DNA of 25,732 nucleotides from Bacteroidota bacterium (GCA_003531115.1 DQHT01000032.1:1832-27563); one strand, 5' to 3'; shown: positions 13,547 through 21,991, numbered from the stretch's first letter. The notes: generated by a model not told the origin, from the letters alone. Translations and numbers: made by a program.

Positions 13547-13692
13547 CCTAAATTGCCAGAACCCGAACCCCATAACCCGCCTACGCTCGGGGGGATTCGA
13601 TAAACACTGAAGATTGTACAGAGCTTCGGCGGGCGAAGCCCATAACCCCAACTCTCAAGATTGAAACTATAGCTATAATTGTACTCCAATCA

Positions 13693-15297
13693 ATGGCCTT
13701 CCTCCAAAAATATCCTTTTCATCTTTTCCTCCTTGGAATCCTGCTCCATTTATTAGCGGTACTACTCCCCTCAGCCTTCGTCACCCACGACGGTCCTTCC
13801 CACCTCTACAATGCCCACATCATCAATCAAATACTCTTCACAGAAGGATCTATCTACGAGCAGTTCCATATCCTGAACCTGAATTTCCTCCAGCCCAATT
13901 TGCTGGGTTATGTGCCTCTTTGCCTTTTCCAACTGTTTTTGCCTTTTTTATGGGCCGAAAAAATAACGGTAGCCCTTTATGTGCTGCTTTTTGCATTCGG
14001 GTTTCGTTACTTGCTTAAACAACACAGCCCCAATGCCGACTGGTACGCACTCCTGATCTTTCCTTTTGTTTTAAATGTGGTCCTTTTTTGGGGATTCTTT
14101 AATTTTTTGATCGCATTGGGACTAAGCTTCTATCTGCTTGCTTATTATGAAAGAGGACGCGCTTCAAATACCGGGGTTTCCTGGCTTTTACTGTGCCTGC
14201 TGAGTTTAATCATCTTTTATTCCCACGCTCTGGTATTCGTTTTCTGCGGGGTGTATGTCCTTATCCGTGAAGCGCATACCCTGTTTGTAAACAGGTCCCC
14301 GAAAAGAGCCGCATTTTTTGTCGCCATTCGGGAGACTTCATTCCTGATTCCGGGTGCAGTCCTTTTTCTGGCTTACCTTATTCGCCAGGCAGGGACAGAT
14401 TCTGCAGGAAATGCGGCATTCGATTTGGGCAAACGCCTTTCAGGTCTGATACTGAATCCTGAAGTGCTCTCCTTTTCGGGATATTCTGAAGGAGCTTATG
14501 TAGTGCCTTTGTTTTTGTTGCTGGTGGTATTAGGTGGAATAAAACTCTGGCAGGATCACAAAAATAAAACCAGCCTCTGGTCGGTTTCGTTTTTGTTGAT
14601 GCTCTTCTTTTTCCTGGCTACCCTGTTCACCCCGGAAGAGGCCGGGGGTGGCAGTGTAATCGTTCCGCGGCTGAATCTGGTATTCTTTTTATTCTTCCTG
14701 GTCTGGATCTCCCGACAGGAATTGAACCGCACTGTTAAATGGCTGATAGGAATTTATCTGGTTTTTAGCCTTGCTTTATTGTCCGTACGCTTTCAATTTA
14801 TTCAGGCAGGGGCCCAACAATGCCACCATGTTATCGAAAGCAGTGCACTGTTTTTAGAGAAAAATTCCCTCATCGGCAGTATCCATAACAAACCGGTAAG
14901 TCGTTTTGTTGGTGATTATCAGATTCATACCTATTTCGATATCATGACCAATATTGACCTCTATGCTGCATTGGATCAGGGTTGCCTCAGCCTGCATAAT
15001 TATGAAGCTAATATGCCCAGAGAAATTTCCTATTTCCCGGTAAGCTGGCGGCATGCAGAAAGGATAGAGGTGGTACGCGACCCGAGCCATACTCCTTTGA
15101 TCCTGGAATATACCCACCCGGATACACTGGCTAAATATAAAATTAGTCCTCCCGAGGTACTCCTGTGCGTTGGTCAAAGTGTGGATCCGTCCGGGGGAAA
15201 AGCTATGTGGGATCCTCAAGGGGCTTATAAACAGGTTTTTGGCGACAGTATAGCCTTTTTGAGGGTGTATAGCCGAATGGGGGATATCGGGAAATAA
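13693..15297 (+). CDS. Polytopic membrane protein, possible GT-C glycosyltransferase
   Basis: A 534-aa inner-membrane protein with about 10-12 hydrophobic segments in the first 390 residues, then a soluble C-terminal part of about 145 residues. The first loop after the first membrane helix carries THDGPSHLYNAHI (31-43); an acidic residue here (D33) is where GT-C enzymes that use polyprenyl-linked sugars keep their catalytic aspartate. No closer family can be named from sequence, so the glycosyltransferase call is an inference from topology and this motif. The soluble tail (SSALFLEKNSLIGSIHNKP onwards) would be periplasmic. It starts with ATG at 13693, and the DUF3365 gene follows 30 bp after its stop, possibly in one transcript. 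Confidence 0.75.
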   Translation: MAFLQKYPFHLFLLGILLHLLAVLLPSAFVTHDGPSHLYNAHIINQILFTEGSIYEQFHILNLNFLQPNLLGYVPLCLFQLFLPFLWAEKITVALYVLLFAFGFRYLLKQHSPNADWYALLIFPFVLNVVLFWGFFNFLIALGLSFYLLAYYERGRASNTGVSWLLLCLLSLIIFYSHALVFVFCGVYVLIREAHTLFVNRSPKRAAFFVAIRETSFLIPGAVLFLAYLIRQAGTDSAGNAAFDLGKRLSGLILNPEVLSFSGYSEGAYVVPLFLLLVVLGGIKLWQDHKNKTSLWSVSFLLMLFFFLATLFTPEEAGGGSVIVPRLNLVFFLFFLVWISRQELNRTVKWLIGIYLVFSLALLSVRFQFIQAGAQQCHHVIESSALFLEKNSLIGSIHNKPVSRFVGDYQIHTYFDIMTNIDLYAALDQGCLSLHNYEANMPREISYFPVSWRHAERIEVVRDPSHTPLILEYTHPDTLAKYKISPPEVLLCVGQSVDPSGGKAMWDPQGAYKQVFGDSIAFLRVYSRMGDIGK

Positions 15298-15327
15298 TGT
15301 ACCTTGTAAGCCACGAATCCTTGTGTT

Positions 15328-15936
15328 ATGAAAAGTTCATCCCTACCTATCATTCTCTTGCTTTTTATCTTTGGCAGCCTTGTGGCGAATTGCGGCAATC
15401 CATCAACAGAAAAGCAGCACGAAACGGCTCATTCCGAAGAAACTGTTCCCGTCGATTACATGAAACTGGGAGCAGGAATTGCAGGAGCGACACGCGACGC
15501 ACTAGGCAAACAGTTGGTTCAGGCTATCAGCACCCTTGGGACTGCTAAAGCCATTGATTTTTGCAATACCCGGGCGATACCACTGACCGACAGTACGGCT
15601 ATGGCCCATAATGCCAAAGTAAAAAGAGTGAGCGACAAAGCACGTAACCCGGATAACCAGGCCAATGAGAAAGAAATTGCCATTTTGCAGGAATGGAAAG
15701 AACAGCAGGCGAAGGGTGACAGTATAACTGCCCGGCTATTGGAAGCGGATGGAAAAATGATCGGCTATTACCCCATTAAAACCAATGGCATGTGTTTGCA
15801 ATGCCACGGAATGTCGGGGAAGGATATACTCCCGGATGTGCTGGCCGCTATTCAAAAAAACTACCCCAACGATAAAGCCACAGGCTACGTTGCCGATCAA
15901 ATACGGGGAATGTTTGTGATCGAAATGGATAAATAA
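15328..15936 (+). CDS. DUF3365 (Tll0287-like) c-type haem lipoprotein
   Basis: The 202-aa protein has an N-terminal hydrophobic segment ending in VANCG, a plausible lipobox with Cys22, so it is probably a lipoprotein on the periplasmic face. The haem c attachment site CLQCH lies at residues 156-160 and is followed by GMSGKDILPDV. The upstream pattern AIDFCNTRAIPLTDS and VSDKARNPDNQAN fits the DUF3365/Tll0287-like haem-binding fold, seen alone or as a sensor domain. Here it stands alone without a kinase or cyclase, so a redox or gas-binding role is possible but not shown. The gene is 30 bp after the GT-C-like gene, and its stop is 4 bp from the stop of the convergent epimerase gene. Confidence 0.85.
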   Translation: MKSSSLPIILLLFIFGSLVANCGNPSTEKQHETAHSEETVPVDYMKLGAGIAGATRDALGKQLVQAISTLGTAKAIDFCNTRAIPLTDSTAMAHNAKVKRVSDKARNPDNQANEKEIAILQEWKEQQAKGDSITARLLEADGKMIGYYPIKTNGMCLQCHGMSGKDILPDVLAAIQKNYPNDKATGYVADQIRGMFVIEMDK

Positions 15937-15940
15937 TAGC

Positions 15941-16795
15941 TCAGGAAAAACTCACCTGCCAAAAGGCCTCAAAACTTTTGCCGGCTTCCAAAAGATGAAT
16001 ACCATCCCGTTTGAATAGCTCCGTTTCTCCGCCCAACGAGTCTGCGTATCCATACCAGGGCTCCAGACAAAGGAATTCCCTGCAGCCTTTTTTGGTCCAG
16101 ATGCCCAGGTCCTGAAAACCACCAATCTGCATTTCCAGATGGAGATCAGGGCTTTTTAATTCGATTTTTCGGCTGGGAATGTTTTTGAGAACAATGGCAT
16201 CGAGATCAAAATGTGCCTGAGTGAGGGGCAGGTGGGTTCCTTTTCCCATATCCAGGGTTTGTCCATTAAACAACCCATCATCCAAAAGATGGCGCTCAAA
16301 ATGTACCTCTTCCATAAAATCCATATACAAACCTTCAAACCCCGTAGCCGGAAGTAAAAAGGCCGGATGGGCACCCAAAGCAAAGGGAAGCGGACGGTTG
16401 CCGGGATTAAACACCTCATAACGTACATGAACCCCGTTTTTTAACAAAGTATAAACCAGGTGCAGTTCAAAGGGAAAGGGATAACGTTGCAGGGTTTCTC
16501 CGCTGTCATACAATGAAAAATGGAGCACGGTTTCCGAAGACTTTTCAGGTTTCAACTCAAATTCCAGATCCCGCGCAAAGCCATGTTGGTTCATTGGATA
16601 AACCTGCCCGTCAACCTTTATTTGATCGTTTTTACTTCTTCCTACAGTCGGAAAAAGCACGGGAGAATGCCTGGGCCACCATTTCGCATCGGCCGACCAG
16701 AGTCGCTCTTTTCCTTCAGTCACCAGACTGCACAATTCGGCCCCAAGGCTGTTTACCAGCAAATTGGAATTACCTTTTTGTAATCTGTGCTTCAA
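15941..16795 (-). CDS. Aldose 1-epimerase (galactose mutarotase) family protein
   Basis: Family members interconvert the alpha and beta anomers of hexoses or hexose phosphates in the cytoplasm. The 284-aa protein shows the fold's signatures: WPRHSPVLFPTVG (about 40-52), NQHGFARD (about 69-76, with the active-site histidine), GAHPAFLLP (about 142-150, second histidine) and LCLEPWYG near the end (glutamate). The set resembles the LacX/YeaD-like branch rather than classical GalM. The only plausible start is TTG at 16795, inside the end of the glycosyltransferase gene (26-nt overlap); the next ATG in frame would remove the first 60 or so residues including the core. It is last in the rlmD - 124 aa - GT2 operon. 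The substrate cannot be told from the sequence. Confidence 0.85.
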   Translation of the reverse strand: MKHRLQKGNSNLLVNSLGAELCSLVTEGKERLWSADAKWWPRHSPVLFPTVGRSKNDQIKVDGQVYPMNQHGFARDLEFELKPEKSSETVLHFSLYDSGETLQRYPFPFELHLVYTLLKNGVHVRYEVFNPGNRPLPFALGAHPAFLLPATGFEGLYMDFMEEVHFERHLLDDGLFNGQTLDMGKGTHLPLTQAHFDLDAIVLKNIPSRKIELKSPDLHLEMQIGGFQDLGIWTKKGCREFLCLEPWYGYADSLGGETELFKRDGIHLLEAGKSFEAFWQVSFS

Positions 16796-17804
16796 TTTGG
16801 GAGAAGTGATTTTTTTTGCGGATAAAGTAGGTCCATACGATGGAACCCTTGTAAATACCTGATTTATTCGGATTTAACTTCGTTCGGGTTTCTTTACGTT
16901 TGGAGATCCAGTAGGGGAGTCCGGCATAAAAGAGAAAATGGGCTTGTATGATGGCAATGGTATCTCCCCAATGTCCCAGGAACAGGAAACGAATGCCCGC
17001 CAATCCATCGAGAAGAAATTTGATCGGCAGCTTCCAGATCAACTCACCCATACTCATGTTTTTTATAATGGTGATCAGGGCATTGCGGAAATTCAGCCGG
17101 GTTTTCCTTGGACTTTCCCGGGTAAGTGTTCCTCCACCCACATGGTAAACCCGGGCATCGGGAACACAGGTAACCTTGTATCCTTTATTTTTCAGGCGCC
17201 AGCAAAAGTCGATCTCTTCCATATGCGCAAAAAAATCACCATCGAGGCCGTTCATTTCCTTCCATACCTTGCTCCGCACGAACATGGCAGCCCCACTGGC
17301 CCAAAAAACTTCACGAATGCTATTGTACTGGCCATCGTCTTTTTCACATTCGCCAAAAACCCTTCCCCGGCAAAAGGGGTAGCCAAAGCGATCGATAAAT
17401 CCACCTGAAGCCCCGGCGTATTCAAAATAATGGCCTTCCTTATAGCTCAATATTTTGGGCATGGATGCGGCCACCCGGATATCCAGTTCCATATGCTGGA
17501 TAATCGGATTCATCCACCCCGGCGTAACTTCCACATCGGTATTGAGGAGCACAAAATAATCGCCCTGTATGTCTTTTAATCCTTCGTTATAGCCTTTTGC
17601 AAATCCGAAATTTTTACTCAATTGAACGATACGCACCTTGGGCTGATGGGTTTTCAAATATTCCACAGAGTCGTCGGTGCTGGCATTATCGATCACAACA
17701 ACATCAAAATTCGGGTAGTCGGTATGCCATACGGAGGGAAGGAACTTTTCGAGGAAATTCCGGGTATTAAAATTTAATATGGCGACAACGACTTTCGGAC
17801 TCAT
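16770..17804 (-). CDS. GT2-family glycosyltransferase
   Basis: A 344-aa GT-A-fold glycosyltransferase that probably moves a sugar from a nucleotide donor to a cell-envelope glycan at the cytoplasmic face. The N-terminal VVVAILNFNTRNFLEKFLPS, VVVIDNASTDDSVEYL (D39, then DD at 44-45) and NFGFAKGYNEG are classical GT2 blocks. NTDVEV (88-93) gives the DxD-type metal site, and HMEEIDFCWR in the second half is the acidic motif typical of rhamnosyltransferase-like GT2 (WbbL/RfbF group). The C-terminal third has hydrophobic helices (ELIWKLPIKFLLDGLAGI) that could dock on the membrane. The start ATG overlaps the stop of the 124-aa gene by 4 nt, and its end overlaps the epimerase start. Confidence 0.92.
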   Translation of the reverse strand: MSPKVVVAILNFNTRNFLEKFLPSVWHTDYPNFDVVVIDNASTDDSVEYLKTHQPKVRIVQLSKNFGFAKGYNEGLKDIQGDYFVLLNTDVEVTPGWMNPIIQHMELDIRVAASMPKILSYKEGHYFEYAGASGGFIDRFGYPFCRGRVFGECEKDDGQYNSIREVFWASGAAMFVRSKVWKEMNGLDGDFFAHMEEIDFCWRLKNKGYKVTCVPDARVYHVGGGTLTRESPRKTRLNFRNALITIIKNMSMGELIWKLPIKFLLDGLAGIRFLFLGHWGDTIAIIQAHFLFYAGLPYWISKRKETRTKLNPNKSGIYKGSIVWTYFIRKKNHFSQIEAQITKR

Positions 17805-18175
17805 GCTTGTTTCTGTTCGGCTTTGTAAGGTACAAATACAAAGTGGGCGGAGTTTTTATAAATAACGAAGAGGCAAATAAATTCTTTCGGATTTTTATAC
17901 TGGGTGATAAAAAACTTCTTTTTTTCTTCCGGGATCAGGGCTTTTTCGTTGAACTCCTCCATGGTAGATGCACTAATGCTCCAAACGGTTGCCATGTCTT
18001 CCTTGTCCAGGATCAGTTCGCCGACCTTAATTTCGTCCTGATGGGCAATAAAGATCGGGTATTTTGAAAATCCTTCCTTGATGATGTCCACCGCTGTTTC
18101 GCGTATGGATTCCTTCATCAAGATAAGCTCACCACGCAGGTGTTCGAGTTGGGCTTCCCATTCTTTGTCGATCAT
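17801..18175 (-). CDS. Conserved hypothetical protein, 124 aa
   Basis: I recognise no family. The protein is small, soluble and acidic at the start, with a helical N-terminal part (EAQLEHLRGELILMKES, about 7-23, could be a short coiled coil) and a beta-rich second half (KFFITQYKNPKEFICLFVI, NSAHFVFVPY). No signal peptide, membrane helix or metal motif is present. It is clearly coding: its ATG overlaps the rlmD stop by 4 nt and its stop overlaps the glycosyltransferase start by 4 nt, so it is translated between the two. This tight setting suggests constant co-expression with rlmD, not a shared function. Confidence 0.85.
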   Translation of the reverse strand: MIDKEWEAQLEHLRGELILMKESIRETAVDIIKEGFSKYPIFIAHQDEIKVGELILDKEDMATVWSISASTMEEFNEKALIPEEKKKFFITQYKNPKEFICLFVIYKNSAHFVFVPYKAEQKQA

Positions 18176-19563
18176 GCTTTCAAAGTTAATAAAACCACAT
18201 TTTCTACGTGGTGGGTATGTGGGAACATATCCACCGACTGCACTTTTTCTATCTGGTAAACCTCCTTCAACATGGCCAGGTCGCGGGCCTGGGTGGCAGG
18301 ATTACAGCTTACATATACAATTTTCGGAGCCCGCAAACGCAGCAACATGGCGATCACATCAGGGTGCATGCCGGCCCGGGGTGGGTCGGTAATGATCACA
18401 TCCGGACGCCCTTCGCGGTTTACAAACTCTTCGTTCAGCACCTCGCGCATGTCGCCGGCCAGGAAGTTCACGTTGTCAATGTTATTGAAGCGCGCATTGA
18501 TCCATGCGTCTTCGATGGCCATATCAATAAACTCCACACCCACTACTTTTTTGGCGTGGGCGGCCACAAATAAGGCAATACTTCCTGTTCCGGAATAGAG
18601 GTCATAAACCAGTTCATTTCCCGTGAGTCCGGCAAATTCGAGGGTGGTACTATAAAGGACTTCTGCCTGGGCGCTGTTGGTTTGAAAGAAACTTTTTGGT
18701 CCGATCTTAAAGGTCAGGTCGCCGATCTTTTCAAGGATATGGTCCTTACCAAAAAAGGTATGGATGTCCTGGTCGTAGAGGGTATCGTTCTTTTTTGTAT
18801 TGATGGCGTACATCAGCGAAGTAACCTGCGGAAAGGCTGCTTTGAGTTTTTCGAGGTAAACCGGAATTTGTTCATTTTCTTCTCCAAAAGCCACGATCAA
18901 CATCCATTCGCCCAGGGAAGAGTTGCGTATGATGAGGGAACGCATCACGCCGCCATGGTCGCGCAAGTCATAGAAGGTAAAGCCCATATCCACAGCCAGT
19001 TGTTTGGCAAATTTCCGGATGGTGTTCATCAGGTCGTCCATCAAATGGCAGGTATCGATATCCAGGATCTTATCGAAACGACCCGGTACATGGAAGCCCA
19101 GTCCATCCATAGAAAATTGGCGCTCGCTGGTGAATTCTTCTTCTGTCAGATAACGTTGTTTGGTAAAGCCAAAATCCAGACGGTTCCGGTAATGGAATTC
19201 TTCGGATGAGCCTTTAATGGGCAACATTTCAGGAAAATCGAGATGACCGATCTTTTCGAAATTTTCTTTGACCTGGTTGGCTTTAAACTCAAGCTGGGCG
19301 GCGTAAGTAACATGCTGCCATTTACAACCCCCGCATACTCCAAAATGACTACAGCGTGGTTCAATACGGTCAGGACCGGCTTCATGGAGTTGGGTAATTT
19401 TCCCAAAGAGGATACCTTTTCTTTTTTTGATGATGCGGAGATCGACCAGGTCGCCCGGGGCGGCATGGGTTAAAAAGATGGTTTTCCCATCGGCATGGGC
19501 AATACACTGACCCTCAGCCACAGCTTTGGCAACACGAACCTGTTCAAAATTAACCTGCTTCAT
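18172..19563 (-). CDS. rlmD: 23S rRNA (uracil-5-)-methyltransferase, RlmD family
   Basis: Methylates C5 of a uridine in 23S rRNA with S-adenosylmethionine (RlmD: U1939 in E. coli); cytoplasmic. The 463-aa protein has an N-terminal TRAM domain (about 1-60), a 4Fe-4S cluster motif with C71, C77 and C80 in CSHFGVCGGC plus C172 in DIDTCHL, the SAM-binding YDLYSGTGSIALFVA, DPPRAGMHPDV, and the catalytic nucleophile C420 in YVSCNPAT. All key residues are present. The subfamily (RlmD versus RlmCD or other TrmA-like) cannot be settled by eye; the cluster spacing C-x5-C-x2-C fits RlmD. The ATG at 19563 is preceded by GACCTTTG, a one-mismatch -7 box ending 7 nt upstream. It heads a four-gene overlapping operon. 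Confidence 0.93.
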   Translation of the reverse strand: MKQVNFEQVRVAKAVAEGQCIAHADGKTIFLTHAAPGDLVDLRIIKKRKGILFGKITQLHEAGPDRIEPRCSHFGVCGGCKWQHVTYAAQLEFKANQVKENFEKIGHLDFPEMLPIKGSSEEFHYRNRLDFGFTKQRYLTEEEFTSERQFSMDGLGFHVPGRFDKILDIDTCHLMDDLMNTIRKFAKQLAVDMGFTFYDLRDHGGVMRSLIIRNSSLGEWMLIVAFGEENEQIPVYLEKLKAAFPQVTSLMYAINTKKNDTLYDQDIHTFFGKDHILEKIGDLTFKIGPKSFFQTNSAQAEVLYSTTLEFAGLTGNELVYDLYSGTGSIALFVAAHAKKVVGVEFIDMAIEDAWINARFNNIDNVNFLAGDMREVLNEEFVNREGRPDVIITDPPRAGMHPDVIAMLLRLRAPKIVYVSCNPATQARDLAMLKEVYQIEKVQSVDMFPHTHHVENVVLLTLKA

Positions 19564-19615
19564 TCGGCCACAAAGGTCAGCAAGCGAAGTGGATGCTGCA
19601 AGTGTTAATCAAGGA

Positions 19616-19942
19616 TTAAAACAACCTCATCGCCGCACTCGGATACTTAGCGGCCAAACGACGGAAACGGAGCTCATTCCAGATCCATCTGATCGTGGCC
19701 AGAGATAAGGCGATAATTAATGCAGTAAGAAGATTAGGGGGGATTTCTTCACTTAATAATTTTTGAAGGGCGGGGAGTTGCGACCTGAAAAAGAGTACCA
19801 GGGTAATGATTACAGCAAAGCTCAGGACAAAATACAGTAAGCTATAGAGCATCCAAAACCTCAAAAACCCCCTTTTGCGCATCCGGCTCCAATACGAAAG
19901 CCAGTGCTTGTTTCTAATATCCCTTTTTGAATCCATATACAC
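19616..19942 (-). CDS. Small membrane protein of unknown function, 108 aa
   Basis: Two hydrophobic segments are evident (about residues 27-52, FLRFWMLYSLLYFVLSFAVI and on; and about 70-88, LLTALIIALSLATIRWIW), with basic ends (N-terminal KRDIRNKHW, C-terminal RFRRLAAKYP). It is thus a two-helix inner-membrane protein with both ends probably cytoplasmic. No motif identifies a function. It begins 18 bp after the NhaC-type gene on the same strand, which suggests cotranscription and perhaps an accessory role. Two ATGs in frame (19942 and 19936) are possible starts. The gene ends 52 bp before rlmD. Confidence 0.7.
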   Translation of the reverse strand: MYMDSKRDIRNKHWLSYWSRMRKRGFLRFWMLYSLLYFVLSFAVIITLVLFFRSQLPALQKLLSEEIPPNLLTALIIALSLATIRWIWNELRFRRLAAKYPSAAMRLF

Positions 19943-19960
19943 ATATATAAGGATACTGAA

Positions 19961-21904
19961 CTATTCGCTCAGTCGACCAAATATACGGATTATCAAATAA
20001 ATAGCAAAAAATCCGAGGGGGTATAAAAACCAGGTACTTATGCCAAATGCTGCGGGTATCGTGCCCAAAAATAGGGAAATCCCACCTACTGTCAACGCAT
20101 AGGGCATTTGGGTTCGCACATGGCTCAGATGGTTGCAGGAGGTCGATAAGGAACTTAATATGGTCGTGTCCGAAATCGGACTGCAATGATCCCCAAGCAC
20201 CGAACCTGCCAATACGCAGGAAACCACATTGAAGAAAAGGTTCAGCGTAAGCTGATGTTCAAATCCCTGTTCCATACACACTAACCACATGGCCGGAAGC
20301 AGCATGGGGTAGAGGATGGCCATGGTACTCCAGGATGAGCCGGTTGAAAAGGAAACAAGTGCGGCCAGAATAAAGGTGATCGCTGGAAACCACAAGGGAT
20401 TGGCATCCAGGGTATGTAATATGCTGGTAATAAATTGTGCGGTTTCGAGATGGTCGGTAAGAAGCGAAAGGGTCCATGCCAGACAGAGGATAATGATGGC
20501 ATTGAGCATAAAACCAAATCCTTTCATTACAGTAGTCATTGTATCATGAAGTTTGAGAATACGCTGACTGACACTCAGCAAAATACTCACACTCAGGGCC
20601 GCCGTTGACGACCAAAGCAGGGATTTATACGAATCAGCATTCCCGATGATGCCGGATACTTTGCTCCAAAAACCTTTTTCAGGATCCGACCAGATGCTTT
20701 CACTGAACCCGGTGATCCATAAACTGGCCATTGTGCCTAAGATCAGGACCAGGATAGGGATCACGGCATTGAACGCCCTTTTGGGGGCATGTTCATCCGG
20801 GTCCAAAGCCTGAATTTCTTCATTATGGATGATCTTTTGGCTCACATGATCTGCCTTCCGGCTCTTCCGTTCGGCTTTGAGCATGGGGCCGAAATCCTTT
20901 TTGCTCCTGATAAGCAGCCACATAAAAAACAAGGTGAAAAAGGGATAGAAAGCGTATTTCAGGGATTCAATAAAAACGCCGTACGGACTCGCATTCAAGC
21001 CGTCAATGGTATCAATTCCATCCTGGATATAGCCAAGTTGTGCCCCTATCCAGGTCGTTACAAAGGCCACAGAAGCCACCGGAGCGGCTGTTGCGTCAAC
21101 GATATAGGCAAGTTTTTCCCGTGATACTTTTAGCTTATCCGTAACGGGTCGCATCGTGTTTCCAACCACGAGCGTATTGGCGTAATCATCAAAAAAGATA
21201 ACAATACCCAGTACCCAGGAAACCATTTGTGCACTGCGGGGTGTTTTGGCATAACGGGAAATATGTTTCACCATGCCCACCATTCCTCCATTGCGGGAAA
21301 TTACAGCCACGGTCCCACCGATCAGGAGGGAAAACACGATCACACTGATATGGTCAGGATCGGCGATGGATGGGATCAGATAGTCGGTAATGCTGAGAAA
21401 AAACCCGGAAAGCAGGTTTTTTTCCGGAAACATATAATGGATATGCAGAAATACGCCTGAGAGGATACCAATAAACAAGGAGCTGATTACTTCCTTAAAA
21501 ACAATGGCAAAGAGGATGGCCAGCAGAGGGGGCAAAATTGACAACCAGGCGGGCATCACATTGGGCTTGACTTCCTCTAAACGGGCCACTCCGTCCGTAT
21601 ACGTTTTGATGGATACGGTTTCTGAGCCCTTTTGAAAGATTGGTCCGTTGATCAGATTTTCCTCTAGTGGAGAATAGACGGTAACGGAATTTGTACCGCT
21701 TTGCAGCGTAATGCTGTCAAATTCTAGACTGGGATCAATTTTTAATTCGATCGTGCGATTTGCCACGACAGGGGCGGCAAGTGTATAGTCCAGATCGGCA
21801 GCGATTGTCCCTGTTGAAATGGAACAAAAGAAGATGAGCAGGGAGCAAAAAAGGGGCACTATTCTAAACATCGTGGCGAAGATGACTATTTTGTTGGAAA
21901 TCAT
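19961..21904 (-). CDS. NhaC-type Na+/H+ antiporter with exported N-terminal domain
   Basis: An inner-membrane protein of about 647 aa from the NhaC/Na+-antiporter (IT) superfamily. The transporter part, from about residue 115 (MPAWLSILPPLLAILFAIVF), has 11-13 hydrophobic segments. Motifs seen are the helix-breaking GIVIFFDDYANTLVVGNTMRP with paired aspartates, VDATAAPVASVAFVTTWIGAQ, FSTGSSWSTMAILYP and GDHCSPISDTTILSS, all typical of this family and rich in ion-site polar residues. Before it come a signal-peptide-like segment (MFRIVPLFCSLLIFFCSIS) and about 85 residues of beta-rich, extracytoplasmic sequence. Classical NhaC (about 450-500 aa) lacks these. The start is unclear: TTG 21907, ATG 21904 (used here) or ATG 21871, the last giving the cleanest signal peptide. 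On the minus strand TACTTTTA at 21923-21930 is a near-match -7 box. Confidence 0.88.
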   Translation of the reverse strand: MISNKIVIFATMFRIVPLFCSLLIFFCSISTGTIAADLDYTLAAPVVANRTIELKIDPSLEFDSITLQSGTNSVTVYSPLEENLINGPIFQKGSETVSIKTYTDGVARLEEVKPNVMPAWLSILPPLLAILFAIVFKEVISSLFIGILSGVFLHIHYMFPEKNLLSGFFLSITDYLIPSIADPDHISVIVFSLLIGGTVAVISRNGGMVGMVKHISRYAKTPRSAQMVSWVLGIVIFFDDYANTLVVGNTMRPVTDKLKVSREKLAYIVDATAAPVASVAFVTTWIGAQLGYIQDGIDTIDGLNASPYGVFIESLKYAFYPFFTLFFMWLLIRSKKDFGPMLKAERKSRKADHVSQKIIHNEEIQALDPDEHAPKRAFNAVIPILVLILGTMASLWITGFSESIWSDPEKGFWSKVSGIIGNADSYKSLLWSSTAALSVSILLSVSQRILKLHDTMTTVMKGFGFMLNAIIILCLAWTLSLLTDHLETAQFITSILHTLDANPLWFPAITFILAALVSFSTGSSWSTMAILYPMLLPAMWLVCMEQGFEHQLTLNLFFNVVSCVLAGSVLGDHCSPISDTTILSSLSTSCNHLSHVRTQMPYALTVGGISLFLGTIPAAFGISTWFLYPLGFFAIYLIIRIFGRLSE

Positions 21905-21991
21905 CAACCTGTACCTGTGGATTAAAAGTAAGGGTTTCAGGGGACTATGCTGATTTATTTCCCCACTTTTGTGAAGGTGCCGGAAAAACGT

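Larger units (their letters stand above)
13344..13692. other. 349-bp repeat-rich intergenic region without a gene
   Basis: No open frame with coding character is seen. In order it holds: a possible degenerate REP-like remnant with a CACAAGG loop (13390-13403), an 8-bp inverted repeat (13433-13465), a heptamer array (13522-13546), two copies of CCCATAACCC-like sequence (about 13568-13579 and 13638-13649), a short inverted repeat CTTCGGCGGGCGAAG (13624-13638) and AT-rich sequence with ctataattg just before the next start, which may hold the promoter. It separates the AT-rich nuclease-like gene from the GT-C-like gene. Confidence 0.7.

Noticed and set aside
16938..17408. 156-aa open frame on the plus strand
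   Set aside because: It is antisense to the GT2 gene; no motif and unlikely composition.
18682..19209. 175-aa open frame on the plus strand
   Set aside because: It is the shadow of rlmD on the other strand, which has complete motifs.
21947..21991. Upstream start for the ECF sigma gene
   Set aside because: The 15 extra residues look unlike the family and overlap promoter-like sequence; ATG 21992 fits better.
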